Part shown: in pieces, positions 21,914 to 33,299 of the stretch
How positions within the stretch are numbered: position 1 is the stretch's first letter
Layout: each line of letters opens with the position of its first letter
Source: Medicago truncatula
Taxonomy: Eukaryota > Streptophyta > Magnoliopsida > Fabales > Fabaceae
DNA length: 64,000 bases
Reading direction: 5' to 3'
Assembly: GCF_003473485.1 (NCBI RefSeq)
Contig: NC_053042.1
Coordinates: forward strand, 26,833,262-26,897,261
Position numbers and translations under genes: made by a program
The notes under the pieces: model-generated
Told to the model about the DNA's origin: nothing
Seen by the model: only the letters and a program-made list of their open reading frames with translations
Database searches by the model: none

Positions 21914-21919
21914 TATTCT

Positions 21920-22118
21920 TTATTATTGGGAAAGGAAATACGAAATTTCCAAGAAATTATTGGGAAAGGACATGCGAAATTTTCAAGAAATAGACAAGGA
22001 ATTCAAACATTTTAAATAAGTATAGAAATATTTTCCACTCAAAAAGTATAGAAATATTGTTAAAGGGAAAAAAAAAAAAAAAAAGTATCTAAATCATTCC
22101 ACCCCCTAGCTATACACG
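21920..22118 (+). promoter_or_regulatory. Conserved upstream block of lectin kinase 2
   Basis: The reverse complement reads GGGGGTGGAATGATTTAGAT, then TTTGAATTCCTTG, then TTTCTTGAAAATTTCGCATG. This is homologous to the blocks upstream of kinases 1 and 3. A CCAAGAAATTATTGGGAAAG-type segment is tandemly doubled here (21925-21990). A promoter role is inferred from position only. Confidence 0.4.
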
Positions 22119-22169
22119 TATATGTATTTTTTATTTTTTTTAGGTAACGCCATATATGTAAATGTTGTA

Positions 22170-22451
22170 CTCCCTCCGTCCCAAATTGTATGACGTTTTA
22201 GGTATTTCATACGTATTAAGAAATGTAATTAATTTTGTTTGGGAAAGAGATATTATAAGTTGTTTTACAAAATTGTCCTTAATAAATGATATGAGAAAGA
22301 TAAATGAATGAATTGGAAGAAGAGAAAGTAATAAATAGTAAAGATATAATAGAAAAGGTAACATTAATAATTCATTGGTATTGTAAAACGACATACAATT
22401 TAGGACAATTTTTTTTTTCAAAACAACATACAATTTGAGACGGAAAGAGCA
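22170..22451. mobile_element. Stowaway-like MITE in kinase 2 promoter
   Basis: The left end is CTCCCTCCGTCCCAAATTGT and the right end is the complement of ACAATTTGAGACGGAAAGAG, with TA on each side (22168-22169 and 22452-22453). It lies about 100 bp before the kinase 2 ATG and separates it from the conserved upstream block. Confidence 0.85.
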
Positions 22452-22554
22452 TATGACACTATATCTTTCTAAAACTAGATTCATAGTCTTCAATTAATCT
22501 CTTGTTGGCGAAATTATCACAAATTAAGGCCATTCCCTCATCAATAAAAACACG

Positions 22555-24492
22555 ATGAACTTGTCTTTGCTACTCAAATATCAAACATTAGCACTTATAT
22601 TCATTATCATAGCTGTTATCAAAGTTGGTTGCTTCTATTTCAATTTTCCAAACTTCCAAGAAAAGGATAAGGCCAATTTGTTACTAAGTGAAAACTCAAA
22701 AATATACTTACATGCCACACAAATAACCCATTCACACTTTGGAACAAAAACAAAACAATAGCTTCCTTCAACACCACTTTTGTTCTCTACATAAGTCCTG
22801 AAACTTCACCTGGTGGAGAAGGCATAGCCTTTATCTTAACTTCAGATACAAATCTTCCTGAAAACAGTGATGGACAGTGGCTTGGTATTGTAAATGGTTC
22901 CACAGACGGAGATTCTCGGGCCCAAATTCTTGCAGTGGAGTTCGACACACGACAAAGTTCCACTTGGGATGGTCCTGACAACCATGTTGGAATCAACATA
23001 AATAGCATCTCTTCATTGACACAAGCATCATTGGAGAACACTAAAATCAATATTTCATCTGGTTTAGATGTAACTGTGAGAATTCAATATTCCAATGATA
23101 TAATATCTGTTTTTTGGTTCAATGAGTAAAAACTCAAATGATTTTATGGAGACCCTTTTGGTATCTCCACCTCTTAATCTCTCTTCTTATCTTCAACAAG
23201 AGGTTTATGTCGGTTTCTCCGCTTCAACAAGCAATTACACGGAGTTAAACTGTGTAAAAAGATGGGAATTCAATGGTGTAGATATTGCAGATAGTAATAA
23301 AAATAATCTCTTGTTGATTTGGATTATAATTCCAACTGTGATTATCATAGGTGTGTTGTTACTTTTCTTGGTTTATCGGAAATTCCAAAGAAGAATGGAG
23401 GTTCAAGAAGATACATATCCAAGGATTGAGGATCAAATTCAACACTCATCTATGGCTCCAAAGAAATATCGACTAAAGGAATTGATGAATGCAACAGGTG
23501 GATTCAGCCATCAGAACAAGCTTGGTGAGGGTGGATTTGGAACCGTTTATAAGGGAATCCTTGGAAAAATCAATAAAGAGATAGCTGTGAAGAGAGTCTC
23601 AAAGAATTCGCGTCAAGGAAAGAAAGAATTTATCGCCGAAGTTACAACAATTGGAAGCCTTCACCACAAAAACTTGGTGAAACTCATTGGTTGGTGCTAT
23701 GAAAGTAAAGAGCTTCTCCTTGTTTATGAGTTCATGCCAAATGGAAGTTTAGACAAATACCTATTTAACCAATCGAGTGAACTCGAATCACATTATTCGA
23801 AAGTACTTGATTGGAAAACTAGGAATGGTGTGATTCGTGACGTGGCGCAAGCATTGGATTATCTTCACAATGGTTGTGAAAAAAGGTTACTTCATAGAGA
23901 CATTAAAACAAGCAACATAATGCTGGATTTTGATTACGTTGCAAAATTGGGTGATTTTGGATTGGCACGAATAGTTCAAATGAGAAAAGAAACTCATCAT
24001 TCAACAAAGGAAATTGCAGGAACACCGGGCTATATGGCACCGGAAATATTTTTAACCGGAAGAGCGACGGTTGAAACAGATATTTATGCATTTGGTGTAC
24101 TTGTTTTGGAAGTTGTGTGTGGAAAAAGACCAAGAAATATGTATGCACAAGATGATTATAAATATAGTATTGTGTATTGGGTTTGGGAGCTTTATGAAGA
24201 GGGAAAAAAAGTTAGTGCAGTTGATGATAGGATAAGTAGTGAAGAGGCTGAAACTGAAAAGGTTGAAATTGTGCTTATTCTTGGGTTGTCTTGTTGTCAT
24301 CCAAATCCACATGAAAGACCAACAATGAAAACTGTTTTGATGGTTCTAAATGGAGAAGCTTCTCCTCCAATGGTTCCGATTGAAAGACCGGCTTTTGTTT
24401 GGAATGCTATGCCTTCATCTTTCAAACAAAATGAAAATGGTTCTCTTATCAGTGGAACTCTCACTCCATTCACTCAACTTAGTGGCAGATAG
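22555..24492 (+). pseudogene. L-type lectin receptor kinase pseudogene (copy 2)
   Basis: The ATG at 22555 opens with the same signal peptide and FYFNFPNF start as copy 1. Near 22715 about 20 codons of the lectin domain are missing with a change of frame (stop at 22759). The lectin frame continues to about 23129, with LAVEFDTRQSS and NHVGININSI intact. An extra T in the T tract at 23109-23115 then shifts the frame again. From ATG 23122 a 456-codon frame runs to 24492 with the lectin C-terminus, a transmembrane helix and a full kinase (GEGGFG, IAVKRV, HRDIKTSN, GDFGLAR, GTPGYMAPE). A receptor cannot be made from the first ATG. A truncated membrane kinase from 23122 is conceivable but would lack a signal peptide. 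Gene and flanks form an inverted copy of the kinase 1 region. Confidence 0.92.
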
Positions 24493-25525
24493 AAAATTAG
24501 AAATCAATTTGGTTCACCAAAACTAAGAAATCACTTTTGTTTAGAATTAATGGTCTTTCTAATATATATATCAATGCATACATATGTTATGTACTATATA
24601 GGTTGATGTATTTTTTCAAACGACTATGTTTTCTTTTGTAAACTTTTGTAGATATATAGAACATTTGCCTCTACATGACCCAAATTAACTATCTCAATGA
24701 TGGAATAGGAAAATGGCTTGTTCAATTCTTTGAAAAGAACAGGTATTGAATGGAACAAGGAGACACCAATTTTTATGCGGATGCGGTACAATACGGGTAG
24801 GCAGATATGCGAATTTTTTTAAATTTAGGATAAGATACAGCAAAAATACATTAACAAATTTTTTATATTATTGTGCCGATTTAATTCTGTTACAAGTGTA
24901 ATTAAGTTAAGGGATTAAAAGTGTAATTTTGCCAATTTAATTCTCTTACATTATTGTGCCATTTGATTGAATAGTTGTGAGCACTGTTATTTTAAGTTTA
25001 TTAATTCGATGTTTTTTACTATAACTTACTGAGTTTAAATGTTTCTTGCCATTTTTTAGATATTGAGTAAGTTAAGATAACACATTGTCTCTATGCCTAC
25101 CTAAAGTGAAAGCATTGGCTAAATTTCTGCTTGATTGTTTATTTGTTGTCTGCGTAAGCTTTGTTTCCAAGTGAACCCAAACACAAATATTAGCATTATG
25201 AATTTGAGATTTGATTCAATGTTAATAACATAGGGGTCTTAAATGTTTAATAGCATTGGATAATTTTTTATTACATATATCCTTTTCTCCATTCAACAAT
25301 AAATAACATGTAATATTTCAAAAAAAAAAAAATGTTGAAAATATAGACTAACTAAACAATAGTGATTACAAACAACTTTAATGCAAATATCCATTTTCTT
25401 AATTCCTAACAAAAGAATCTTATATATAAGTGATGTGTCTAGTCTATATTTACTACAAGATACATTAATTACTCAATGAATCTAAAAAATCAAAAGTTTC
25501 TTATAATAAAGACCGGAGGGAGTAC
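24493..25525. other. Kinase 2 3' flank and intergenic
   Basis: 24493-24875 is homologous, in inverted orientation, to 4495-4805 downstream of kinase 1. The rest is AT-rich with no gene. A lone MITE-like right end (AAAGACCGGAGGGAGTA) is at 25508-25524. Confidence 0.6.
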
Positions 25526-25530
25526 AATGT

Positions 25531-25662
25531 ACACCCTCCGGTTACAAATATAAGCAAAAATATGTTTTAGATTCATTCAATAAATGATGTATGTTATAAA
25601 TGATGTATGTAAATGAATTTAAAATATGAATTTTTGCTTATATTTGTGACACCGGAGGGTGT
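25531..25662. mobile_element. Small MITE, 132 bp
   Basis: Terminal inverted repeats of about 33 bp: ACACCCTCCGGTTACAAATA then TAAGCAAAAAT, against ATTTTTGCTTATATTTGTGA then CACCGGAGGGTGT. Short AT-rich interior, no coding capacity. Confidence 0.85.
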
Positions 25663-25698
25663 CCATACTTTAACCAAATGCTTAATTAAAATTATATT

Positions 25699-26055
25699 GG
25701 CTTAATTGCACTTTTCCCCCTATCTTTTGCTAATTGTGCAATTTTGCACCGCCTCTTTTTTTTTTGAGCGATTTTGCACCCCATCTTTTGCCAATTGTGT
25801 TTTGTTCAAAATCATCCTTAAAAGAGAGGAAAAGGGGCTAAAGATAAGGTGCGAAATCGTTCAAAAAAAAGAAGAGAGGGTGCAAAATCGTACAATTAGA
25901 GAAAAGATAGGGGACAAAAGTGCAATTGAACAAAAAGACGGAGTGCAAAATCAGAAAGGGAGGAAAAAGATGGGGTGCAAAATCGCTCAAAAAAAAAAAG
26001 AGGGGGTGCATAATCGCACAATTAGCAAAAGATAGGGGAAAAAGGCAATTAAGCC
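25699..26055. mobile_element. MULE-like MITE, 357 bp, with 9-bp TSD
   Basis: Inverted ends of about 95 bp beginning GGCTTAATTGCAC..., containing two GATTTTGCACC-type units per arm. The flank AATTATATT is repeated exactly at 25690-25698 and 26056-26064. A 9-bp duplication is typical of Mutator-like elements. Apparent open frames inside it are products of the repeats. Confidence 0.88.
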
Positions 26056-26064
26056 AATTATATT

Positions 26065-27089
26065 TTCTGAACAATTTGTAACCATAACAAGAAAAACTTA
26101 ACAGAGCTATCTAATTAATCTCTTGGTCATGTGATTACTCACATTGGAATATGAAGTTAGAGATTAGTTCAATTGTTAAGTTGTTGCTTAAACTCAAATT
26201 CTGAAGTCTATTTGAAAAGGTGAAAAGGAAGATACATTTTTAAGAGTTTTTACACTGAGTTATCCATTGATATTCAATTAAAATGTATGTCACCTCACTT
26301 CTCCGCTGTTTTGACTAGACCACACAGTAGCTTCTTTTTTCCATTAACCATATCTAACAATGGTTTGTTTCAATCTAATAGAGGGAGGATCCATGCCTTT
26401 CAACGAATCATAAACGTGTGTTAAAAATTATGCATTCAGAGAGGGTATTGGGCAAACAACTTACAAAAAGTCAAAGTCTTCACTGAGCTCTCTATTGCAC
26501 ACATGAAAAAGGCAATTATGCAAATAAATTTGAATTATGCTATTTTAATCGCAAACTAACAGATATACAGCAAAATCTCAAGGAATATATTGAACAGAAA
26601 AATGAATTCAACAGTAAAAGATCTAGAAGGCGAAGAAATAAAATAGAGAGAAAAACCATCAGAAATATAGGATTAATGCATCAAGTGAATCTCAGACGAC
26701 CGTCGTGAGTATTGAAAATCCAAATTCATCATATGGTTTTCAATTGAAATAAAATAACTAAAAAGATGAACAAATTAAACACGAAAATAAACATACAAAT
26801 ACAAAATAAATAAAAATAAAGCAGCAGAAACAGAGAAGATAAAATGAACTGTGAACATAGGAGGGTGGTTGAGCGAACGAAACTATTTAAAGGAATGAGA
26901 TTAGGGTTTGGAATGGTGTATGTGTATTCTCAATTCTACCCTTACTTGTTATCTTAAAGCCCAATGATATTTTGGGCCTAATTTTGTTTACAGCCCTCCC
27001 TCTTTCCCCCATGAGGTTTGAACATTTCTTTATCAGCCCCCCAAAAATCTTTTATGCCCCGTGAATTTTTCAATTTGCCCTAAATTCAA
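26065..27089. other. Intergenic, no gene seen
   Basis: AT-rich sequence. A T/C-rich stretch near 26930-27060 has no supported frame. Confidence 0.5.
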
Positions 27090-28080
27090 GAGTTTTGTAT
27101 GTATCTATCGGATTTGTACTGTACGTATCATTTATTCTGTTATTGTTAACAATGAAATGGTGGGTCCGATTTTACGAGGTCGGGGCTTGAGACAAGGTGA
27201 CCTTTTGTCACCTTACTTATTTATCATTTGTGCTGAAGGTCTATCCGATCTCATCCGTAAAGCTTAACATCGTGGAGATCTCCATGGCATATCCATCGCG
27301 GAGATCTCACCTTTTATTTGCAGAGGACTGCTTTTTATTTTTCAGGGCAGAGGAGAAGGAAGCACAAGTTATGAAGAACATTTTTCATAAATATGAAATA
27401 GCATCCGGGCAAGCCATTAGCCTTTCAAAGTCTGAAGTTTTCTTTAGCACTGTTGTTCCATCTCCTATTAAGGATACCATCACCAACATCCTAGGAGTCA
27501 GAGCGGTAGTGGGAACTGGGAAATATCTTGGTCTTCCGTCTATGGTGGGTCGAAGCAAAGAGGCAACATTTGGTTTCATTAAGGACTGTATTTGGCACAA
27601 AATTAATAGTTGGAGTAGCAAGTGCTTATCCAAGGCTAGTAGAGAGGTAATGATCAAATCAGTACTCCAGTATATTCCATCTTATATTATGAGTGTATTT
27701 TTGCTCCCAGATAAAGCTAGTTGATGATATTGAAAAAAAATGATCAATGCTTTTTGGTGGGGTCATGGTGGTAACACACGGTGTGGGCTATAAGGACTTG
27801 ACATCTTTTAATGTGGCTGTGTGTTAGGTAAACAACGTTGGAGATTTCAAACTGATCCCACTAGCCTTGTTTCTTGTTTGTTTAAGGCACGATATTTTCG
27901 TCACACTAATTTTATTGGGTCTAGCATTGGACATAATCCAATTTATGTTTGGAAGAGTATTTTTAGTGCTAAAATTATGGTAAAACAGGGTGCACGGTGA
28001 CGTATAGGCTCAGAAGCTAATATACCTTTTTTGGGTGCTCCGCTTGACTTAAAGATGGGTTATCCTATTCCATGACTAAT
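27090..28080 (+). mobile_element. LINE remnant (RT C-terminal half)
   Basis: Contains GPILRGRGLRQGDLLSPYLF followed by IICAEGLSDL, then after a frameshift SHLLFAEDCFLFFRA. The catalytic ADD has become AED. Then come KYLGLPSMVGRSK and LSKASREVMIKSVLQYIPSY (standard non-LTR reverse transcriptase order), decaying into FKARYFRHTNF and NPIYVWKSIFSAK to about 28080. Endonuclease, N-terminal RT and RNase H are missing. Dead. Confidence 0.9.
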
Positions 28081-28684
28081 CCAATATTTAAGCCTTTGTT
28101 ATAGGTGAAATTATGCGATTTTATTGATAAGATTTGAAGGCTTAATATGTATGTATGTTTTATATTGTGCTACCTCAATCATATATTTAGTTAGTCCCAA
28201 TAAATTTATTTGTCAAAAATTACTAAACATGAAAATCATAAAATTGTCACATGATTAATTAGTTTCTGTCATCTTATTTAGTTTGTTCATCATCTACTAA
28301 CAACATCTTTTTTACAAATGACTTAATTGTTTACATTGAAAAAGACATTACTTGTGTAGTTTTGTGTTTAAAACAAAATCAATTAAAGAGAAATTTGATT
28401 TCTCGAACTCAATTTTTTTTAAATAATTATTGCAATTTTTTATTTTTTGGTGTTGTTTTAATTTACATTTATATAAGTAAAATTATTGTGAATTTTTTTT
28501 GCTTATATGTCAATTTAACATACAAATTTTTTTAAAAAAAAAAAATAAATCGGTTATTCCTTTCGCCAACAAAAAAAAAAGATCATAACACCACATGAAA
28601 ACTTTATATTAGCTTCACCACTATTTTTTTGGTTACAAGGCTAAAACAAAGCAGAAAAAAACAAAACAGAAAAATGGAAAGAGG
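28081..28684. other. AT-rich intergenic
   Basis: No gene or clear repeat supported. Confidence 0.5.
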
Positions 28685-29860
28685 CTAGCGCCTCATAAAG
28701 AGGACTCCTAATTCATCCGTCCTAAGCAGAGGCAGCAGGTCCTCTGGAGGAGAAGAGTGGAGAGTCAATTCAACATCGCTCGATGCTCCAAGTTTAGCCA
28801 TAAAGTCTGCACACTGATTTCCCTCTCTGAGTGAGTGATGAAGGTTGAAATTACGAGAAACCATGATGTCTTTGATATTTTGAATGAGAACAGCATAAAC
28901 ATGAAAATAATTTAAATCATCTTTGATGAGGTTGACTGCAAGAAGGGAGTCTGAATAGCACGCCAATTCCTCACAATTTAAGTTGACCGCCAACCTTAAC
29001 CCTTGATAAAGAGCTGTGAGCTCTGCAAACAGAATGTCCTGAGAATGACTGATGTAGCCCGAATAACCTGCTATGTATGTTCCTGTGTTGTCGCGAAAGA
29101 CACCTCCAAAACCTGCGCGAATGGGAACACCGAGACAGCTGCCATCAACATTGAAAATAGTGCACCGACGGTTGTTATTGTTCCAACGGATCAGCCTAGG
29201 TGAAGGGGCAGCGCCTTCAGCTTTATAGAAAGCATTAATGATGGAATCTGCCAAATTGAAGATGTTATTACTGAGTTGGAATTCTGACATGGTTGTATTG
29301 CCTAGACACATGTTGTTACGGTGCCGCCAAATCCACCATAAACCAGCAAGAAAAATCGTTGAACGCGTGCATCTGGATCCTTCCCTCAATCAATCTGACA
29401 TCGAAATGGAGGAGAAGAAAGGATGGTAGGAGAAACTGATTTTGTTCCAAATTGCAGCAGAAAAATTACAGTCCCTTAAACAGTGAAATAAAGTTTCTTC
29501 ATGGACACCGCATCTAGAGCAAATTGCTGAATTTACCATGTTCCGGTGATGGAGCAATGATAAAGTGGGGACAACGTTGTGACAAGCCAACCAAATCAAG
29601 AATTTGAATTTTTCAGGTACTTTTAATCTCCAAATCCAGCTCCATGAATCAGTAACTTGAGTATCAGGATTGTGATGAGAAATTAGCCAATCGTATCCGC
29701 TTTTAGTAGAGTAAATACCATTTTTTTGATGAGGCCAAATATAAGCATCCATAAGAGATGGATTGAAATTTAATCGGGTGTTGTTGATGGTTTTTACTAT
29801 GTCTGTGGGAAGGATGGTGTAGAGAGATTGAGAGTGCTGACCATTATTTGTGATAACAAA
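28685..29860 (-). mobile_element. LINE remnant (zf-RVT and RNase H)
   Basis: From about 29860 down on the minus strand: the zinc-binding RT-associated domain (TKSGYDWLISHHN, FKFLIWLACHNVVPTLSLLH, CSRCGVHEETLFHCLRDC), then a plant-LINE RNase H with its catalytic pattern in IFNVDGSCLG, FAELTALYQGLRLA, YSDSLLAVNLI and REGNQCADFMAKLG. One TGA (29390-29392) interrupts an otherwise single frame of about 355 codons ending at 28685. The RNase H part is well preserved. The element is truncated before these domains. Confidence 0.9.
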
Positions 29861-29869
29861 TATTCTTCA

Positions 29870-30566
29870 CCTTACAAACTATTTTTTTATAATTCTTCTC
29901 TTGATATACCCATTTTGTAGAATTGACATAGGCTCAATCCAAATTTCAGTGCTAGTGCTTACAATAATTTTTAAATAGAATATAAGGTCAACGTGAAATT
30001 TGCATCACGTTTGTATAAATAAAAAAATAATTATATTTCAACTTTCTTTTTGAGAGATTAATTATATTTTAAATATTATCCTTCGAATGTAATTTTGTTT
30101 TAAAAATATTGATTTTGTAGAATTGACATAAACTTCATTTTTAATTGTTATTATTAGAATGTAATAATAATTATCAAATCGATTTCTTCTAGTTTCATTC
30201 AACCCTTTTACTTGTTCATTTCAAAATTTGAACAAGTCATTTCCCTATTCCTGCGGATTAATAAAAGAGATCCATTATACACAAAACAATCCAAAATAAA
30301 ATATTACATAGTAGACATCGATAACTTATACAATCAACATGACATATATGTGCAAAATTTACACGATAAAAATTTACACTTTGACAAAGAAAATTAATGT
30401 CATTAACTGTTTTGATTGTTCTTAATGACATTAAGTAACATGGATACTTAAGATTGAAAACATGTATACGGTATGATACATATATGTTTCCGACACCGGC
30501 ACAATACTGACATAAGTAGACCGGTATGTATTCCCAGTTTGGTGAACACAAGTGATTTCAAATTTT
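29870..30566. other. AT-rich intergenic, 3' flank of kinase 3
   Basis: No gene supported. A GTATGATAC/CCGACACCGG-containing segment at 30470-30530 lies just downstream of kinase 3. Confidence 0.5.
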
Positions 30567-32555
30567 CTATCTTCCACTAAGTTCAGTGAACGGAGTGAGA
30601 GTTCCATTGATAAGAGAACTATCTTCACCTTCTTTGAAAGATGAAGGCATGGCTGGCCAAACAAAAGCCGGTCTTTCAATCGGAACCATTGGAGGAGAAG
30701 CTTCTCCATTAAGAACCATCAAAACAGTTTTCATTGATGGCCTTTTATTTGGATTTGGATGACAACAAGCCAACCCTAAAATAAGCACAATTTCAACTTC
30801 TTCCTCAAATTTTACCCTCTCATCCTCATCATCCCCTTTACCACTTATCCTTTTATCCACAACACTAACAATTTTTCCATTTCCATAAAGCTCCCAAACC
30901 CAATACACAATACTATTTTTATAGTCATCTTGTGCATACACATTTCCTGGTCTTTTTCCACAAATAACTTCCAAAACAAGTACACCAAATGCATACACAT
31001 CTGTTTCGACCGTTGCTCTTCCGGTTAAAAAAGTTTCTGGTGCCATATAACCTGGTGTTCCAGCAATTTCCTTTGTCGAATGATGAGTTTCATTTCTCTT
31101 TTGAATTGTACGCGCCAATCCAAAATCACCTAATTTCGCAACGTAATCAAAATCCAACATTATGTTGCTTGCTTTAATGTCTCTATGAAGTACCTTTTTT
31201 TCACAACCATCATGAAGATAATCCAATGCTTGAGCCACATCACGGATCACGCCATTCCTAGTTTTCCAATCAAGTACTTTCGAATAATGTAATTCGAGTT
31301 CCCTCGATTGGTTAAACAGGTACTTATCTAAGCTTCCATTAGGCATGAACTCGTAAACAATGAGAAGTTCTTTTTTCTCATAGCACCAACCAATGAGTTT
31401 CACCAAGTTTTTGTGGTGAAGGCTACCAATTGTTGTAACTTCTGCTATAAACTCTTGCTTTCCTTGTCGAGAATCCTTCGAGACTCTCTTCACAGCTATC
31501 TCTTTATTGTTTCCAAGGATTCCTTTATAGACAGTTCCAAATCCACCTTGGCCGAGTTTGTTCTGATGGCTGAATCCATTTGTTGCTTTGACCAATTCCT
31601 TTAACTGATATTTCTTTGGAGCCATAGACGAGTGTTGAATTTGATCCTCTATCCTTGGATATGCATCTTCTTGAACCTCATCGCTTCTTTTCCTTCGACA
31701 ATAAAGGAATAAAAAGACGAATCCACCTATAAGTATCACCAATGGAATTATAATCCAAATAATCCACAAGAGTTTTCCTTTACTACCAATATCAACACCA
31801 TTGAATTCCCATCTTGTTACACAGTTTAACTCCGTGTAATTGCTTGTTGAAGCCGAGAAACCAACATAAACCTCTTGTCGAAGATAAGAAGATAGATTAA
31901 GAGGTGGAGATACCAAAATGGTCTCCATAGAATCTAGTAAATAGTCACCCATTGAAGCAAAAACAGATATCACATCATTGAAATATTGAATTCTCACAGT
32001 TACATGTATACCAGATGAAAGATTAACCTTAGTGTTATCCAACGATGCTTGTACAATAGACGCGATGCTATTTATGTTGATTCCAACATGGTTGTGAGGA
32101 CCGTCTTTTGTTGAACTTTGTCGTGTATCGAACTCAACAGCAAGAATTCCGGCACGAGAAGTTCCATTGGTGGAAGCATTTACAATACCTAGCCATTCTC
32201 CAGCACTGTTTTCAGGGAGAGATGTATCAGAAGCTAATATAAAAGCTATGCCTTCTCCTCCGGGCGATGTTTGAGGACTTATGTTGAGAACAAAAGTGGT
32301 GTTAAAAGAAGAAAGTTTGTTTTTGTTCCAAAGTGTGTATGGCTTTATGTAAAAAGCACGTCCAGAATAGTTTTCTATTTCACCGCGATTATCTGGGGTT
32401 ACTTGGATAGCATCTTTGTATATATTTGCGAATTTACTTAGTAACAACTTGGTTGATCTATCACTTTGTTGGAAGGTTGGGAAATTGAAATAAAAGGAAT
32501 TAACTTTGGTTAAGGCTATGATAGTGAATATGATTGATAATAATTGATATTTCAT
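30567..32555 (-). CDS. L-type lectin-domain receptor-like kinase (copy 3)
   Basis: One open frame of 662 residues from ATG 32555, intronless. Signal peptide about 1-20; lectin domain about 21-255 with EWLGIVN, AVEFDT (E141, D143) and KDGPHNHVGIN (D151, H156), so the metal-site pattern looks kept; transmembrane helix about 262-285; kinase with GQGGFG (335-340), Lys355, HRD (457-459), DFG (477-479) and APE (505-507). The start lacks the first few codons present in the other copies (MVNLSLLL) but keeps a hydrophobic signal. The C-terminal FVWPAMPSSF recalls the LecRK-S.5 group. By family it is a plasma-membrane receptor linking extracellular perception to Ser/Thr phosphorylation. This is the most complete of the three copies and the likeliest to be functional. 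Confidence 0.96.
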   Translation of the reverse strand: MKYQLLSIIFTIIALTKVNSFYFNFPTFQQSDRSTKLLLSKFANIYKDAIQVTPDNRGEIENYSGRAFYIKPYTLWNKNKLSSFNTTFVLNISPQTSPGGEGIAFILASDTSLPENSAGEWLGIVNASTNGTSRAGILAVEFDTRQSSTKDGPHNHVGININSIASIVQASLDNTKVNLSSGIHVTVRIQYFNDVISVFASMGDYLLDSMETILVSPPLNLSSYLRQEVYVGFSASTSNYTELNCVTRWEFNGVDIGSKGKLLWIIWIIIPLVILIGGFVFLFLYCRRKRSDEVQEDAYPRIEDQIQHSSMAPKKYQLKELVKATNGFSHQNKLGQGGFGTVYKGILGNNKEIAVKRVSKDSRQGKQEFIAEVTTIGSLHHKNLVKLIGWCYEKKELLIVYEFMPNGSLDKYLFNQSRELELHYSKVLDWKTRNGVIRDVAQALDYLHDGCEKKVLHRDIKASNIMLDFDYVAKLGDFGLARTIQKRNETHHSTKEIAGTPGYMAPETFLTGRATVETDVYAFGVLVLEVICGKRPGNVYAQDDYKNSIVYWVWELYGNGKIVSVVDKRISGKGDDEDERVKFEEEVEIVLILGLACCHPNPNKRPSMKTVLMVLNGEASPPMVPIERPAFVWPAMPSSFKEGEDSSLINGTLTPFTELSGR

Positions 32556-32673
32556 GATGTTTTATTTGATGAATTTGTTGTAATTTCAGACAACGTGAGC
32601 AATCACCAACACGATATTAACTGAACCATATATGATCTGAATTTTAGAAGATAACATATAACATATATTCTAT

Positions 32674-32800
32674 ATAGTAGGGTAGGGATGGAATGATTTA
32701 TATACTTGTTTAAAATGTGTGAATTCCTCATTTCATTGTATTTTCAACATCCACTATTTCTAGGAACTTTCATACGCGCTTTCGGAGTAATAAATAAAAG
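32674..32800 (-). promoter_or_regulatory. Conserved upstream block of lectin kinase 3
   Basis: GTAGGGATGGAATGATTTAT, then GTGTGAATTCCTC, then TTTCTAGGAACTTTCATACG. It is homologous to the blocks upstream of kinases 1 and 2 but here only about 120 bp before the ATG, with no insertion between. It represents the uninterrupted arrangement. Confidence 0.4.
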
Positions 32801-32890
32801 GAAAAAAAGCTTCCCCTTGGAGGTTTATGCAATGTCATACTTGTAGAGATATTTGTTCTCCGAGGATTTATGACGTTATGAAATTATTTG

Positions 32891-32896
<6 letters not shown>

Positions 32897-32941
<45 letters not shown>

Positions 32942-33226
32942 GATTTGCTAGAACACACCACTAGTTTTTATGTAGGAGTGTTTTAGCAAGCTACACCTTA
33001 AGGTGTATTTAACTACTTTTTAGTTATAACTTGCTAAAACACACCTTCTAAAAAATAAGTGGGTGTATCCTAGCAAATGCCTATAGGAGTTGCTAACATA
33101 CGCCCACTTATTTTTTTAGAAGGTGTGTTTTAGCAACATTCACCTTGAGGTGTATTTAACAACTTTTTAGTTATATCTTTACTAAAACACACCTTAATAA
33201 AAACTAGTGGATGTATCCTAGCAAAT

Positions 33227-33284
<58 letters not shown>
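32897..33284. repeat. (TA)n microsatellite split by a hairpin element
   Basis: TA runs at 32897-32939 and 33229-33284 bracket a 288-bp palindromic element (32941-33228). Its ends are GGATTTGCTAG and CTAGCAAATCC, extended by ACTAGTTTTTAT against ATAAAAACTAGT. Most of the interior is also complementary (TTTAGCAAG..CACCTTAAGG against its mirror). This fits a MITE that targets TA, inserted into a microsatellite, or TA expansion on both sides after insertion. Confidence 0.85.
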
Positions 33285-33292
<8 letters not shown>

Positions 33293-33299
33293 AAAAAAA

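Noticed and set aside
25706..26035. 109-codon plus-strand frame
   Set aside because: Lies entirely within the MITE inverted repeats; low-complexity and mirrored on the minus strand.
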